From positions 255,467 through 319,466 of the forward strand of contig JAGGNK010012114.1 in assembly GCA_017590115.1 (NCBI GenBank): a stretch of DNA of 64,000 bases. The letters are read 5' to 3'. Shown here one piece after another: positions 1 to 12,974 of the stretch; position 1 is the first letter of the stretch, and each line of letters begins with the position of its first letter. Source of the stretch: Montifringilla adamsi. Lineage: Eukaryota > Chordata > Aves > Passeriformes > Passeridae. The notes beneath the pieces were generated by a model, which saw nothing but the letters and a program-made list of their open reading frames with translations, ran no database searches and was not told the origin of the DNA. A program made the position numbers and the translations under genes.

Positions 1-37
1 AAATGTATTAAAGGGCAAAAACAAAAAAATTAAAAAA

Positions 38-68
<31 letters not shown>

Positions 69-90
69 GAAAAAAACCAAACCAAAAAAA
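1..90. repeat. A-rich low-complexity tract
   Basis: The stretch is almost entirely A, with rare G and T, and ends in an ACCAAACC-type segment before unique sequence resumes near 91. The A-run plus AACC units resembles the other A/C tracts at 6594-6745 and 41872-41945. It could be the tail of an element that continues left of the window, but no element body is visible. Confidence 0.8.
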
Positions 91-2660
91 AGCCCTAGTA
101 GATATGGCACTTATTATCAAGTAAATTTTGGGTGTAGTTAATCAAACAGAATTACAGCCTTCACTGTTAGGAACCCAGGGACATCAGATAGGCCTAAAAT
201 ATGGGTCTTTTTTTAGCTATGTGTAGGACCTTGGTGGTTAAGAAAAGGATGGTAGAGAAGAGATATTGAGTCTCAGTCCTGACACTGTCACAAGATGGTC
301 AGCGTCTGACTGCTTTACTTTGTATGGATTTCTGATGAATTTGGATACTTTGAGTGAGAGAAGAGGAAGTGAAAACATTTCAAGTCTCAGGTGTCTTAGA
401 CCCCCAGGATTCCAGCTGGTGGATCTTAAGCCTACATTTTTGTGGTGGGGTGACTGTTTGGCTGCCAGATGTCCAGCAAGTCCTTCTCAGCAGGGCAGAG
501 GGAGCAAACACAATCAAAGAGATTGTGGTGCGAGATAAGGGCAGGGAGAGATCACTCACCAATTACTGCCATAGGCAAAACAGACTCAGCTTGGGGAAAT
601 TACATAATTTATTATGAGTTATAACTTATTATTAATCTAAAACCACCCTATCCCCACCCACCCTTCTTTGCAGGCCTGACTTCACTCCAGATTGTTCTAC
701 CTACTCCAGCAGTACAGGAGAATGGAGAATGGGAGGTTCAGGAGTTTTTTCCTCTTCCTAAATATATTTTTTCCTCTTTCTAAAAACATTATCCCAGAAG
801 CACATTGAGAGACTCAGCTTTGGCTAGCAGCAGTCTTTCTTGAAACTGGCTTTGTTGGACATGATAAAAGCTTTTGGTGTCTTGCCATAAGACACCTCTG
901 CAGTCCCACCTCCTTCCCCTACCAAAACATTGCTATGTAAGCCCAAGACAATGAGATAAATGAGTAAACACATATTCTGTAATTTTTTGTGCCCACTGCT
1001 TCAATTAGAAAGGGCAGGGCCTGTCCTTAAACACTAAGAAAGAAAAAGTGACAGCAATACAATAAAAAGAGAAAAACATTGTGGACATAAGGAAAACTGG
1101 AGCTTTGAAGTGTTACCTCCATTTTGTGTAGTTTGAAGGGTTTGGTTTCGTTTGATGTGGTTTTAGTTGGTGTAATCAAGTTGAGGCCTGCCAGAGAAAT
1201 TGGAATGAATGGTATAAATTTGAATATTTGAAAGACTTAGGAGCTGTGATGAAGCTCCTAATGAACCCTATGTGGGTTTGAATCTGTGAATTCTAATTTA
1301 TGGAAAGATATTTTGGCATAAAAGCATTGAGTATAGGTTATTCTTCTTTTCTACTTAGAGTATATCTTTATCTATGTTTCAGTTATCAAAGACATCAGTA
1401 AATAGCAACCATCTTTTGTATTGTCAATGAAAGTATTTTGAGATCTCTTTTTTTGGTGCTTGAATGAGACTAAGAAAATGCAGGATTACAAAGGTAAGAA
1501 TTGGAAAATGTGCTTAGCTGGAAGGATATATCAAGGACTGTGAAGGAAGGAAAGCACTGGGAAGAAATCTGTTGGCACTGAGGTATTTGACTTTGTTACT
1601 TCTTCCAAAACCAGCAGTAATTAATGCATTGAGTACTAGGTTGAAATCCAGCTTGTAGATGTGAGAATAAAGGACAGTATAACAAACTTCGCAACTTCTT
1701 TTTTTTTTCATTCCTTCCTCTCAAAGGTTCTCTGGTTTTGAAAATATGCCAATCCAGATGTGCAGCCTCTTGACCTAGCTGATTGCTTTTATGAATCATT
1801 AGCTAAAGGCTGGGAAAAGAGAATTAAAGTAAATTGCAGACAAATCCCAGTCATATAGACTGGAAATGGTTAGCGTTTTTTAACCACACAAAGTTTGCCT
1901 AATGTCAAGAGTTTGCAACAGTTCTACAAAAAACCCTGCAACTTCTTCCAGTCCCCTCTTCTTTCAGAGGCTCAAGGTTCTCATTGAATTTGACTATTGT
2001 CAGGAGAGTAGCTGTTTGAGAGGTTTTGTAAACAGTCTTAACTGAAAATGCAATGAATAAATTTAAAGAAAACTCTCCCTGCTTATAACTCAATGATTCT
2101 GCAACTGTTTCTTAGTTTTTACCTTAAAAGCTGCACTGTCTTGATTTGCTACCAAGTATCTCTGAATTCTGGAGATTTAAGAAGATTGCACAAAACTTAA
2201 GTTCACTACTCTTTTTGGTAAAATGTTGTGCAGTATCTTTGCTGAGACAGCTCCCTACCTATTGACAGTGACTTCTTTTTCTCCCTCCTGTTCACAAATG
2301 GCAAGGTGTGTCAAAATAAATAGTAAAAAACCATTGGAAATAGGCGGCTTTTATTTTTCCATCGTGGGAAGCTGATTTCAATGGTATTGACTCAAGCTAA
2401 ATTATTAGAGGATCTCCTTTTTATTTCATTTCGTATGTTATTAGTTGACATATCAAGTTTATCTCAATTAGGGAAAATGGGTTTCTGTGTTTGTCTTTAA
2501 ACCATTTCAGCATTAGACTGAAAATTGACAAATTACTATATTGATATGGAGTCAAGAGTAGTATGTAGTAGGTCACATGATTTATATTGATCTGATGAAC
2601 TGTGGTATTTACTTTGCAAAATGTTTGTCTGGTCTTTTCAATTCAAATATTTTCTAGGTG

Positions 2661-2701
2661 TGCATATAAGTAGGGTTATATTGCATATAAGTAGGGTTAT
2701 A
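2661..2701. repeat. 20-bp tandem duplication
   Basis: The unit TGCATATAAGTAGGGTTATA occurs at 2661-2680 and again, perfectly, at 2682-2701, separated by one T (period 21). The perfect identity suggests a recent slippage or repair duplication. The second copy runs into an inverted repeat that extends to 2710. Confidence 0.9.
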
Positions 2702-5700
2702 ATAACCCTAGTTATTGTAGTACCACAATCCAACTTATATAATTGTGCTTTCAAAATGTTTTAAAATTGTAAGTGAAAAAGGTTTGATTTTACTTTTTTA
2801 TCATCACATTTCATCCTTTCTATTAAATCACAGATCTACTATTAATAATAGATAAAATATATAAGGGAAGATCTTACACAAGTTTAAGAAGGTCTTAAAA
2901 TAAGCAAGAATTATAAACATAAATTCCAATGCCTTTCTGGGGCATTTATCTGCATGGGCCTTCTGAGGTAAGACCAGTGCATTCTATTTTTAACATCATT
3001 TTTAAGATAGAACATATTGTGGTTTTATTTTAGAGCAACACTAATGCATGCAGAATGGTTTCAGCCCTGCAGACTCATTTTTACCAAGCTGGAATGATTC
3101 AGTGTTAATCATGTTTTCTAAAGGAGGAAGAAAAGCAAACCTGGTGTTTGCTGTGAATTGGTGAAGATTAAATTACTGGACACAAACTCAGGATTACTTT
3201 GGTAGGTAACAATCAGTTTATTTTCACCTGGCACTTTCAAATAATGTAGTTTGGTACTTGTAGCCTCACCAGTTTTAAACACGGAAGAAAATCAGTGTTC
3301 AGCAGCCTTGGAGCAGATATAGAAGAGAACTAAGTGTGTTTATTTTACTGTAGTTCATAAAGTAGCTGGATCCATCAGACATGTTCAGTTTCTATCTGCA
3401 TTATATGTCTTATCTTTATGCATATTTAAGGACAGATAAATCAGCAAATTGATTAGCTTGTTAATCTAATCTACAGCCCTGTGGAGTAGACTCCCCTATT
3501 CCTATGCATGGTGTGAAGTGAATTTTCACACTTCTAAAGAACTATATTTTCTGTGCAGTCTTGTATTTTGGCAGGCTTCATTTGTCTCAGATGAGAAGCT
3601 TATGTGTATATTATGCATGTTTATGTATATGTAGTGTTAAGTGAACAATTATGAATACAACTGCTGATGTCATAGTGCACCTGAAAAAAAGCAGAGCTGA
3701 ACACAAGTCATGACCCTGCTGCTAACATGCTTTATCCTCCCTTTCTCTTCTTTTCTCCTTCGCTTTTGTAAAGGAATGGGGTTTGGATCTGTACAATTAG
3801 ATGACAGCACTTGCTCCATGCTGCCACTTCCAGGGGCATGAAGTCACTCTGTACTTCTGCTTCCACTCTCAAGTACTCAGGATCTCTCTGCAGTTTCTTC
3901 TATGACCGTGCTTTGAGCTGCTGGCTCTGCATGATGTGCTCATTTCTGCTCTTTTGTGCACTTTTCAATGTGGAAGGCTTTCCTCTCCACAGGTGTTCTC
4001 CTAGTAAATGATGAAATACATTACTGCAATGATGCAATTCTTTGTAATTATGATGTAGCAAACAGTTGGTATTAAAAAAGTTTCAATCCAATACTGGGGT
4101 GGGGAAGCCATCTTACAAAAACAAAAAATGAAAACACTAAAAAAAAGCTAATGTTTGACTGTAAGCTTCTGCAAAATGCTAGAATTGCCCCCCAATGCCT
4201 CTGTGCTTCTGCAGCATGGGTGTAACTATGCTGACATTTTTTTTTTAGTAATATTAGTCTAGTGCTCCCTAAACTCTGAGCAGAATATTAAATCAGATCT
4301 GATTAAATTGGGTTCCCTTGATAGAGCAGAAGATTGCTTAAACCTTTCTAATTTGTGACCCATGATTGTACTCAGTTAAATGTGATATTAAGGTCAAGGT
4401 CTAACATAAAGTCACAGAATACACCACAAATTCATTACTACATTTTAATTCATGTAGTGACACATCTAAGAACATGCTTCTTTACCTTTGACCCTCAGTT
4501 GTAAAGGAAATCCATCTGTTCTTACTAGGTTATGCAAACCCCTGGAGACTAGCTTGCCAGGGCTGTTAAGGATAAAGAAGGTCAGGATAAGGAGACATCT
4601 GTATAAATACTCTGTCATTAATATTCTCCTTCATAACAAATATTGGTAAAAAAATACGGACCACAGTGAACAATGTCTCATGACAACTTTCAGAGCAGAG
4701 GACATATTGAGGGGTATTTATAATGTCCATTCTACTTTGCAGTCTTGCTTGGGTACAATTAAGTGGACCAAATAAGGCACCTAAATTTCCTCCCAGTTAA
4801 TAGCGACAGGTACTGTCAAGGCAGTGATTCAACACCATTAGATCCTGAAGAGGCAATACAAAAACTGTCTTTGTTCTGAAAACCAATGTGTGTCAGCAAG
4901 ACGAAATGGGCACTGAGCAGCGAGAGAAAAACTGAAGGAGAAAAGAAAGTACTAAATTATAGTGACAATTAGAAAGTATTTTATGGTAAGAAGTCCTGTC
5001 CCTGTTCTTTTTATGTACACCACCTTTATTTGGCTTATTCTCTGTATGAGTATTTTCAAAGGTTAAAAAAGGATAGTTTATGCTTTCTTTGCAGTAGCTA
5101 TTCAGCCGGTACAAGTGTTATGTATTTGGTCGTATCTTGTTCTTTAGCACTGTCAGCCACCTGTCAATCTTCATATTTGCAAAAAAGAAAACACACCAGC
5201 CGCCCCACTGTGCTGAATGTGATAGCATTGTAATGTCAGAGGACTAAGAGACAGGTGATGGTTTATGATAGAAATAAATCTTTTATGAGAGCAAACTTGG
5301 GAGAATTGCATGCTTTTGTATGGAATATATCACTGCACAGCTATCACTGACAATGTTTTCAAATGCATCAGTTTCATAAGGCAAGGTTTTTATTGTGTCT
5401 TATCATGTATTGAGTCACTGGGTGAAAAAGGAGAAGGTATGTGTTTTTGTATCTATGTAATAGGTAATATATATGTGTATGTAGAGGTGTTCCTGTCTTC
5501 ATAGATATTTGAGAAGAATTAGACTCCTTTAATGATCCTTAAACTGACTCACACCTTTATGGTACAATTCTGATCACTACAGAGTATGCAAGAGTGCTTC
5601 TGTGTATTGCATTGTGAAACGGGACTAGGTGCTTTTTGGGAAAAGACTTTAATTTGAATGAGAGGACTTGCAACTAAACTGTATTTCTTGATGTACAGTG

Positions 5701-5766
5701 GGATGTTGCATTTTTGGGCTTCTTTTAATATGTTACCTGTAACTAGGTCACAGAATCATTTTAAGG

Positions 5767-5781
5767 TTTTTTTTTTTTTTT
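5767..5781. repeat. Poly-T run (15)
   Basis: This is an uninterrupted run of 15 T. No retroelement body is recognisable on either side. The upstream words GTCACAGAATCATTTTAAGG faintly recall the reverse complement of a CR1 tail, but they are too short to call. Confidence 0.85.
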
Positions 5782-6593
5782 CTGAATATGTATAAAAGAG
5801 TCCTATCCTCCCAGAAAGCCACACATCCCACAGCCAGGCAAAATAATTTGAAGAATTTTGAGATTTCATTTTCAAAGTTATATTTTTCCACAATAAAAAG
5901 AATTGTTAAGAATCGTATAAAACTCACAAACATCTGTTTTGCTTTTTGTAGAAAAAGCTGTGATATGTTGGAAAATTTCTGTTCCAGAAAGCCAGAATGT
6001 CATAACAAACCTAGCAAGCAGCGTTGCAATTCTAGTGTCCCCTCAGCTGTGTACCCACACAATGTACAGCACTTTTGTCATTCATTTTCTAGTCTGGCCG
6101 CACATTAAATAATGAGTATAATCCCCACCCAGTTTTTTTTCTCATTGAAGTAGGAATCACTTATGTTAAAATTAATGTTCAAGGCAGTCAGCTCCACAAA
6201 TACACAGGCTTGATAAGAAAAAAAAGAAGTTATTTTTCATCTCCTCCAAAGTTTTATGCAGTTCTATGCTACCCTTTCCCTTTCTTCTCATACTGCTGCT
6301 ATGTTTCCTCTTTCATATTGCAGTTGCTTATTTTACCAACACAACTACCCTGTGCTGTATTTGGTTATGCCTTTACCAGGGATTCATGGCAAGGGTCAGC
6401 ACACAGTCATGTGACCCAAAGGACAGACCATGGGTGGCAGTGTATTTGTTTGCAAGGCGATCATATGACAGGTAAATTGTTTATCTTGATAGCTGCTCCA
6501 TGATGCAGCAGTGGGTTTTGAGGTCCACATGCTGAACCCTGGACAAAGGTCCGTGAAATGAATGGAAAATGCAGGTGTTTAGTTTTATACTGG

Positions 6594-6745
6594 AAAAAAA
6601 AAACCCAACAACAACCAACACCCCCCCACCAAAAAAAAAAAATAACAACCTCAACAGCAATGACAACAACAACAAGAACAAAACCCAAACCAAAACAAAA
6701 ACCCAACCAACCAAAAAAAAAAACAAAAACAAAAACCCCCACACC
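6594..6745. repeat. A/C-rich strand-asymmetric low-complexity tract
   Basis: About 150 bases are nearly all A and C on this strand (AACCC, ACAACA, AAAAAC and CCAACC units), with very few G or T. Open frames across it encode only Lys/Asn/Thr/Pro runs, or Phe/Val/Gly runs on the other strand, and are not genes. On the minus strand it has the same G/T character as the tracts at 16587-16680, 19541-19663 and 38599-38790. Confidence 0.9.
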
Positions 6746-8047
6746 AAGACATTCTACCTCTTGCATGAAAATCCATGCCAAAATCCTGTAGAAATGTCTC
6801 AAAATTCTGTCCAGCTGCATAAGGGCAGTGGTTAGGGTGCTTCAGTGAACCAAGGGTATGAATGCCCTGCATGTGACATCTGTTTTAGTCTCATGGCACT
6901 AAGTTGGAGTGCAGGTTAAAATAGAATACACTGACAGGCAGATATTGGGAAGGATCCCAGTCTAGCCTGGTCACAGTTGAGCTTATTATCCAGTTAATTC
7001 CATCTACCAGTCCTGGAAAGTGAAACATATTATTTCATACACTCTTTTGCCAAATAATTCCCACTAGGAAAACTACAGGCTCTGTAGGCTTCAGCTTGGG
7101 GGTGTTTCTTCTGTGAAGTGGCTGGGTTGTGTTTCCTGTCTATTGTGTTTGAGCTAAAACCTCAAATTTTGTCTTTTTGCACAAACATGTGCTTTCAGAG
7201 ACCTCTTTCTGCCTTTATTTTTTTAATAAAAGGTATGATTATTAATTAGAAAAGTCAGAGGAAGGAGCAGGAAGAAGGGAATTTCTCAACCCAAACAAAT
7301 TCCCTCATTCACATTTTTTTATCACTCTGTTTATTTGCATGTGGTTTTTCACGCTTTTTTTAAAACCCTCTGAGTCCCATCTGGCAAGCAGCACAAAGTG
7401 TCTCTTCCCAAAACTCCCACTCTAGGAATGCTGTGTGATGCCAAAGCACAGGATGTGTTAATGTGAAGGCCAGAGCTAGCCTGCTCTGCTGTCAGTTCAT
7501 CCCCTGCCAAGCCTTGCTCTCCACAGCACAGACACAGGCAGTGGAGAAAAGTCAACAGACATAGCTCAGATCAGTAGTCAAAGCTTTGAGAGCTATCCAA
7601 ATGGTCCAAGGACTCATCCAAGCGACCAGGCATTTGAGCAGATCCACAGTAGTGCTCATGAACCTGCTCCAACAGCTCGCTGTAAGGTTTGTAGGCTCCA
7701 GAGCTTTCCCTTCCCACAATTTCCCTTCCTTCTGCCCTTTTGCTAGAGCTGTTGCCTACTTCTGTTTGTTCCCTTCTGCAGCCTGGGGTCTCCTCTGCTC
7801 CCAAAGGGTGACCTGTCCCTGTGTGGCTCAGCTGTGCTGAGGAAGCAGGGAGCTGGGCTTCCCATTCTGTTGGCATTGGAGCTGCTGCCTGCATTTTTGC
7901 AGGCTATGTGAACTTGAACAACTAATATGTTCTGGCATCGAGCAGTGCTGTAGTCTGTTGGTGTATTTATACAAGCCTGAGAATTTGGTTTGAGATCCCA
8001 CAAAAGGAATGGCTAAAGAACAGATCTTTTAGGATAATGGCTTGGCG

Positions 8048-8049
<2 letters not shown>
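6746..8049. other. Non-coding interval, locally less AT-rich
   Basis: The part from 7350 to 7900 is richer in G and C than its surroundings. It contains a 107-codon minus-strand open frame (7571-7894) that resembles no family I recognise. No splice-site pair or codon bias strong enough to call an exon is visible. A short inverted repeat, CCTGCA and TGCAGG around a T-rich loop, lies near 7889-7904. Confidence 0.5.

Positions 8050-8078
<29 letters not shown>
8050..8078. repeat. Poly-T run (29)
   Basis: This is an uninterrupted run of 29 T, followed by CCTTCCTTGC. It could be the poly-A tail of a minus-strand retrocopy whose body would lie to the right (8079 onward), or simple expansion. No parent gene or LINE body can be recognised. 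Confidence 0.95.
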
Positions 8079-11000
8079 CCTTCCTTGCACAAGCCCTGTC
8101 TAGCCTTTAGGACAGGCAGAAGGTCTGTCACTAGTAGGGTTTTAAATAGAACAATCTGAGCCATATTAATGGCTGTAAGAAAAAGTCTGGATATCACTAT
8201 ATCTGTGTAGTAATTTTTTTCCCCACATTGGAACTGAAGTCGCTCTAAATGGCCACCCTTCATTTGAGATGCTTTAGACTGACCAACTGAAGAGGATAAA
8301 ATAGGGAAACAGTCATATTGCTGTTTACTCACAGGCTTATTAGTGAAAATAACCTATATTTCTCTCAGTATTTTAATTAGTTGAGAAAATTACTATGAAT
8401 CTCACCACAGTTTAGAATAGTTTTAAAATAGCTGTATGCTTGTAATTAATTTTATAAACATCTATGTCTATTTATGTGATTGTGAAGATATCAATTTTAT
8501 CAAAAAGTGATGCATGCAGAATGCTCCTCTATTTTATCCATTTTCCTTTCTAGATATTAAACTAAAAAATAGACTAAGAACCAGAATCTAAAACCCTAAA
8601 TGTAAGTAGCTAATTGCAATTTCATAAGGAGAATGAGAGCCAAAACTGTTTCACTGAAAAGTAGTAGGTCATAATTTTTAAAATTATTTTTATTTGATAA
8701 TACAGAAAAAAAAAATTGCTCAGAAGTATTTCAGCTGTACATTTCAGAGGGTCTGCACATTTAGAAACTATGATACTAGGACAGAAGTATTTCTCTTGGT
8801 AGTAATCCTCTAGCAAACATGTTATTCAAAGGCTGGGAAATTGAATGACCCTTTCTGGAGAGCAATATATAAAGTAGGGTCTCAAAAAGATTTTTACTGA
8901 CTAAAAAAGGACTTAAAAACATAGTCTTGGATATAGATGTGTATAAAACTTTGTAAGAACTCTTGTAGAAAGTAATATTTACATTTTTCAATATTTTAAT
9001 ATTTTTATTATTTTTAATATTGTCACTATTTTTAATATTTTCACTCAAGATTGTACTTTTGAAAAGCCTATTTCTCTCTGAAAGATGGTGTTGGAAATCT
9101 CTTTTTTGTTTACTTTGGTTCACTTTAGTTCTTCCCCACTCCATGCTCCATCACTTGGATTGCCCTACTAGTTTCTTGTCCCTGCTGGAAGGCTACATCC
9201 CATCTCCAGAAATTAAGGAGCACTGGAGAACAAGGACAATCTCTTCAAATGACCTATCCTTTAACTGTGACCCCTGCTCACACAAATTAGGTCAGCTGGA
9301 ATGTCCCTAAAAATGAGTCAATTCTAATCATCTTAGGTCACTGTCCTTTAAATCTACAGAACATATTAGTGTGCAAATTATTACAAGTTTAGGGCAGCTG
9401 AGATTTGCTTACTAGAAAGATCTGCCAAAGATTATTTACTAATTTTTTCCTAAAATAAGCAATGTGGATAGAAATCAATTTAGTCTCCAGAGTAGATGGA
9501 AAACCACACCAGTTCATGTATCTGTGCTATATACATAAAGAATAAAATTTTAATGAGGGAGGATATGCAATGTGTGTAAGTAGATGCAATGGAAAAATTA
9601 ATAAATATTATGTTAGTTAGAAACATATGTGAAAACAAAAGGGAGAAGGGTATCATGAGAAGGAAAACAGTTAAGTGATTAAGTCATCCTCTTTTAAAAT
9701 TCTTCTGTCTTTACATTATTAGCAAAACCTATTGAAAATTAAATATTTCAGAGCAGAATATTTTGTTGAATGATTTGAAAAGGAAGAGAGCTGGGGTATG
9801 AAACATGCCTGAAGGAAAGAGGAATATGATGCTGAACAGGCTCAATAAAGTACTAGGAAATGACAGAGGGAGGCAAAGCACAGAAAAGCTGCAAAAACTG
9901 AGGGATCTCCATTTAGAAGACAAAATTTAGAAACATAAATTAAAAGTAGAGAGTGAAAAAGTTAGTAAGAATACTTTTAGACAGGATAAATACAGTTAGA
10001 AAGACAATGAAACCCTTACTGCCTTTTTTGGGAGTATTCTAGATCTACCCTTGGGCATAGACTGAGAGAAAAATATGAACATTTTTTCTATATATTGTAA
10101 GAGACTAATGAATAGATTTAAGAGTATTCATGTGGTCAGTGAAATAAAAAAAAAAAACAACGAGAAGTGAAGTGTGAACTGGGTCCACAGGACAAAAAAA
10201 AAGCACAGAATGAGAAATGCTGTTTATTCTTAGATGTTTTGGAAGGCACATAAGTTTGTGATGAGGAATGAGCACTTGGAGGGTTACAGATAGAAAGACA
10301 GAAATCATTATGACAAAAGAGATTCCATGAGCCTTTGGCACCTTCTACAGCTATTAATTAACTATTAAGCCATTACTGTTTTTCATGGGAATTACAAAGC
10401 TTTGGATCAGATGTTCTGTGAGAAGAGTCCAAGGAATGGTCAGAAGAATGGCTGCTCCCATTTATCAGGAAAGATGAGGCTTATGAAGACAGCAATGCTG
10501 ATTGATGACTTGTTTTCGTGGGGATGAAATTAGCATGAATGGGATGGATGAGAGATGAAAATTAGGAGCTGCAAGTGGATTGTAGGACCTACAACATCCT
10601 CCATGTAGACCCCAAAGGAGCAGAACCATTATCTGCTTAGTAAAAAGAAGACAAAACTGAATATAAAAGTGTTTTGCCCACTATAACAAACTTCAACCAT
10701 TATACAAGACAAAATTATGAAAAAGAAATTACTTCTGAAGATTTGACCTTCTCTTCCTACTTTCTGTGGATATCTGAAACAGGAACATGGACTGCGCTAG
10801 TTAAACATGTTGGAATGCCCAGTTTTTCAATTTTTTTTCCCTACACTTTCAAGTTTGAACTTCCCTTAGTATTTTTCCCCCTTTATACAGATTGCCTTTA
10901 GCAGATTTCACATGCTTTAACTTAAATATTTAAGTTAAAAAGCACTTGCAGTAGTTCTCACTTGTCACAATGGGGTTTATATATTTTCACACAATCCAAA

Positions 11001-12974
11001 CTGCCTATGTAGATGAAAGCCAAGAGTGGATATAGAGCACTGGAACAGAACTTCACACCTCATCTACTTTTAAAATGTTGTTTCCTTCACACAAGTAGAA
11101 AGAAAAGTATTTTACCATTTCTGTCTCTAAAATCCACATGCTAAAGAACTAGGCTATCTATGCCACAAAGAAGAAAATACTTATTCATTATAAAGTACGC
11201 TAGCTACAAAAAAAAGCTTCAATGGCCAAAAATCACTGATCTCCCAGATGCCTGGTGGATATTAGTACCTATATGTTCAGAGATGTCCCATGTTAAGAAC
11301 TTGATTCATGAAACAAAGATTGAATTTGTTTAAGTACTTTTACAGTTGTAATAGCAAGGAATGTCTGATTGAGCATAAGAACTAAGTGAAAATCCTTTTG
11401 TATCCTGTTTAAAATATTCAGGAAAATGAGAAAGATCATGGTTCTTTCTGGTGAAGATCAAACAGGCTTTACCATGAGACCTGAGAGATGGTCTTGAGGG
11501 TTCTACCAGCAGTCTATGTGGCCAGTGACTGGGAAAACTTAATCTTTAGCTACTGTCATGGTCAAATTAAAGTGGAAAATTTTCATGATAGTCAACATAA
11601 TATCAAGCATTGAAAAAAGAATGAAAAATATTTGAAAACTGGCTAAAGAAGTTTTAAACAAAAGCAACGTAAGTATCTTTGAATAAATTATTTCAAAATC
11701 ATGTATATTAATTTATCTTTAGAAATCACATATCAACTATTTAGAGATAGCCATATATGTCTGTTAGGTTGGATACCACTGTAAAAAATTGAAAGTGAAG
11801 AGATTTTTATGATCTCTTGTTAAAATTAACACATAAAGAATAGATTAAATACTGCATTTAGAGAACACCTTAATTCTAACTACTGAGGGTAAAGTGAGAA
11901 GTCTTTTGGGGTTAATTTGTCATTTACAGATTATCTGCTTTTGTAGCTATGCAATTTTTCCCTATGATCTTCAAGTTGATGTTTCCTTCTTAGACTCTAC
12001 CACTGAAGTTGGATCTATTTGAAAACTGACAAACAGAAGGAAGTAATTGAGACTAAGCAGGAGAAACAATGTATTGTGCCATGTGCAGTTCCTGGATCTG
12101 TAAAGTTATCACCAAAAATCACGGATGTCTAGCAGCATTAACGTTATTAACATTTATGTTTGATTTTGAATATGTCCTGGCTACAGACATACCGTTTTAC
12201 TCAGAGCATTCTTATGTTTTCATTCTAGTATTCCTTATGATGTTTCTGTCATGTATGCAAATGATATCTAATGTTGTGTAAAGTATTCAACTCAAATGTC
12301 TTTTCTTCCACAGTGAATCATGACTGCTTCTTCTTGGTTCACTTCTAAAGCATACATTTATTTTTAATAATTTTATTTAAAAGTCACGAGAGTCCTCCCT
12401 CTTGCTAGCTGTTCATTTCATTTGCTTTGCTCTGTCATGAGCCTTCAGGGATTATTCTTTGTCCTTGCATTCCTGAAAGTGGAATTTGCCGGGGTCTGAT
12501 AAACACGCATTTCATGAAAACACTGGGAAGGCAGAGCTGGGTCAGCAGGGTAATCCCAGCTGCCAGCACATTTAACATACCACAGAGAAGTAAGAGTCAA
12601 CAGCAGTGGGATGGGAAGAGCAAAACAGACCTTCAGCTGAGACTTCCCCTCTCTCATATGTTCCTTTAATATTATATCAGGGAGTTGCTTGCACATGGAT
12701 ATATTTCCTACAACTGCCTACACCTGACCCTATGTCACAGATGATGTGATCTCAGCTTTATTGTATCTCCTCTGAGAAATGTGGTGTACTTTTGAGTGAC
12801 AAAAGTGCTTTAGGATCTAATGCTACCTGAACCTGGATAGGATTGTATTCAAACAGGGCTGTGTACATACCCCCTGTGAGGGAAGTATTTCATATGGAGA
12901 AATGACATCACACTTTGTCCATTTAAAAATTCAACTGAGAGACAAACTGATGCCAACTAAAGAATAATAAAAAA
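8079..12974. other. Unique AT-rich non-coding DNA
   Basis: There is no gene-like frame or RNA gene. Notable items are TTTTTAATATT repeats near 8985-9048, a 24-bp perfect palindrome (10916-10939), and mixed-composition sequence at 12430-12700 with short open frames on both strands but no recognised product. Confidence 0.6.
10916..10939. repeat. 24-bp perfect palindrome
   Basis: TTTAACTTAAAT is followed directly by its exact reverse complement with no spacer. All bases except one C/G pair are A or T. It could form a cruciform or bind a symmetric dimer, but chance in AT-rich DNA is a real alternative. Confidence 0.9.

Larger units (their letters stand above)
91..6593. other. Unique AT-rich non-coding DNA
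   Basis: I see no gene. Open frames are all under about 110 codons, lie on both strands and show no recognisable protein family. The interval holds a 20-bp tandem duplication next to a small inverted repeat (2661-2710), a 14-bp perfect palindrome (4291-4304, AATCAGA followed by its complement), two overlapping AGGTC half-sites near 4391-4401, and a 15-T run (5767-5781). Everything else looks like ordinary intergenic or intronic sequence. Confidence 0.6.

Noticed and set aside
5745..5766. GTCACAGAATCATTTTAAGG as a possible reverse-strand CR1 tail
   Set aside because: The match is very short and no CR1 3' UTR follows on the expected side.
6461..6820. 119-codon minus-strand frame with hydrophobic Phe/Val runs
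   Set aside because: It is the translation of the A/C-rich tract 6594-6745.
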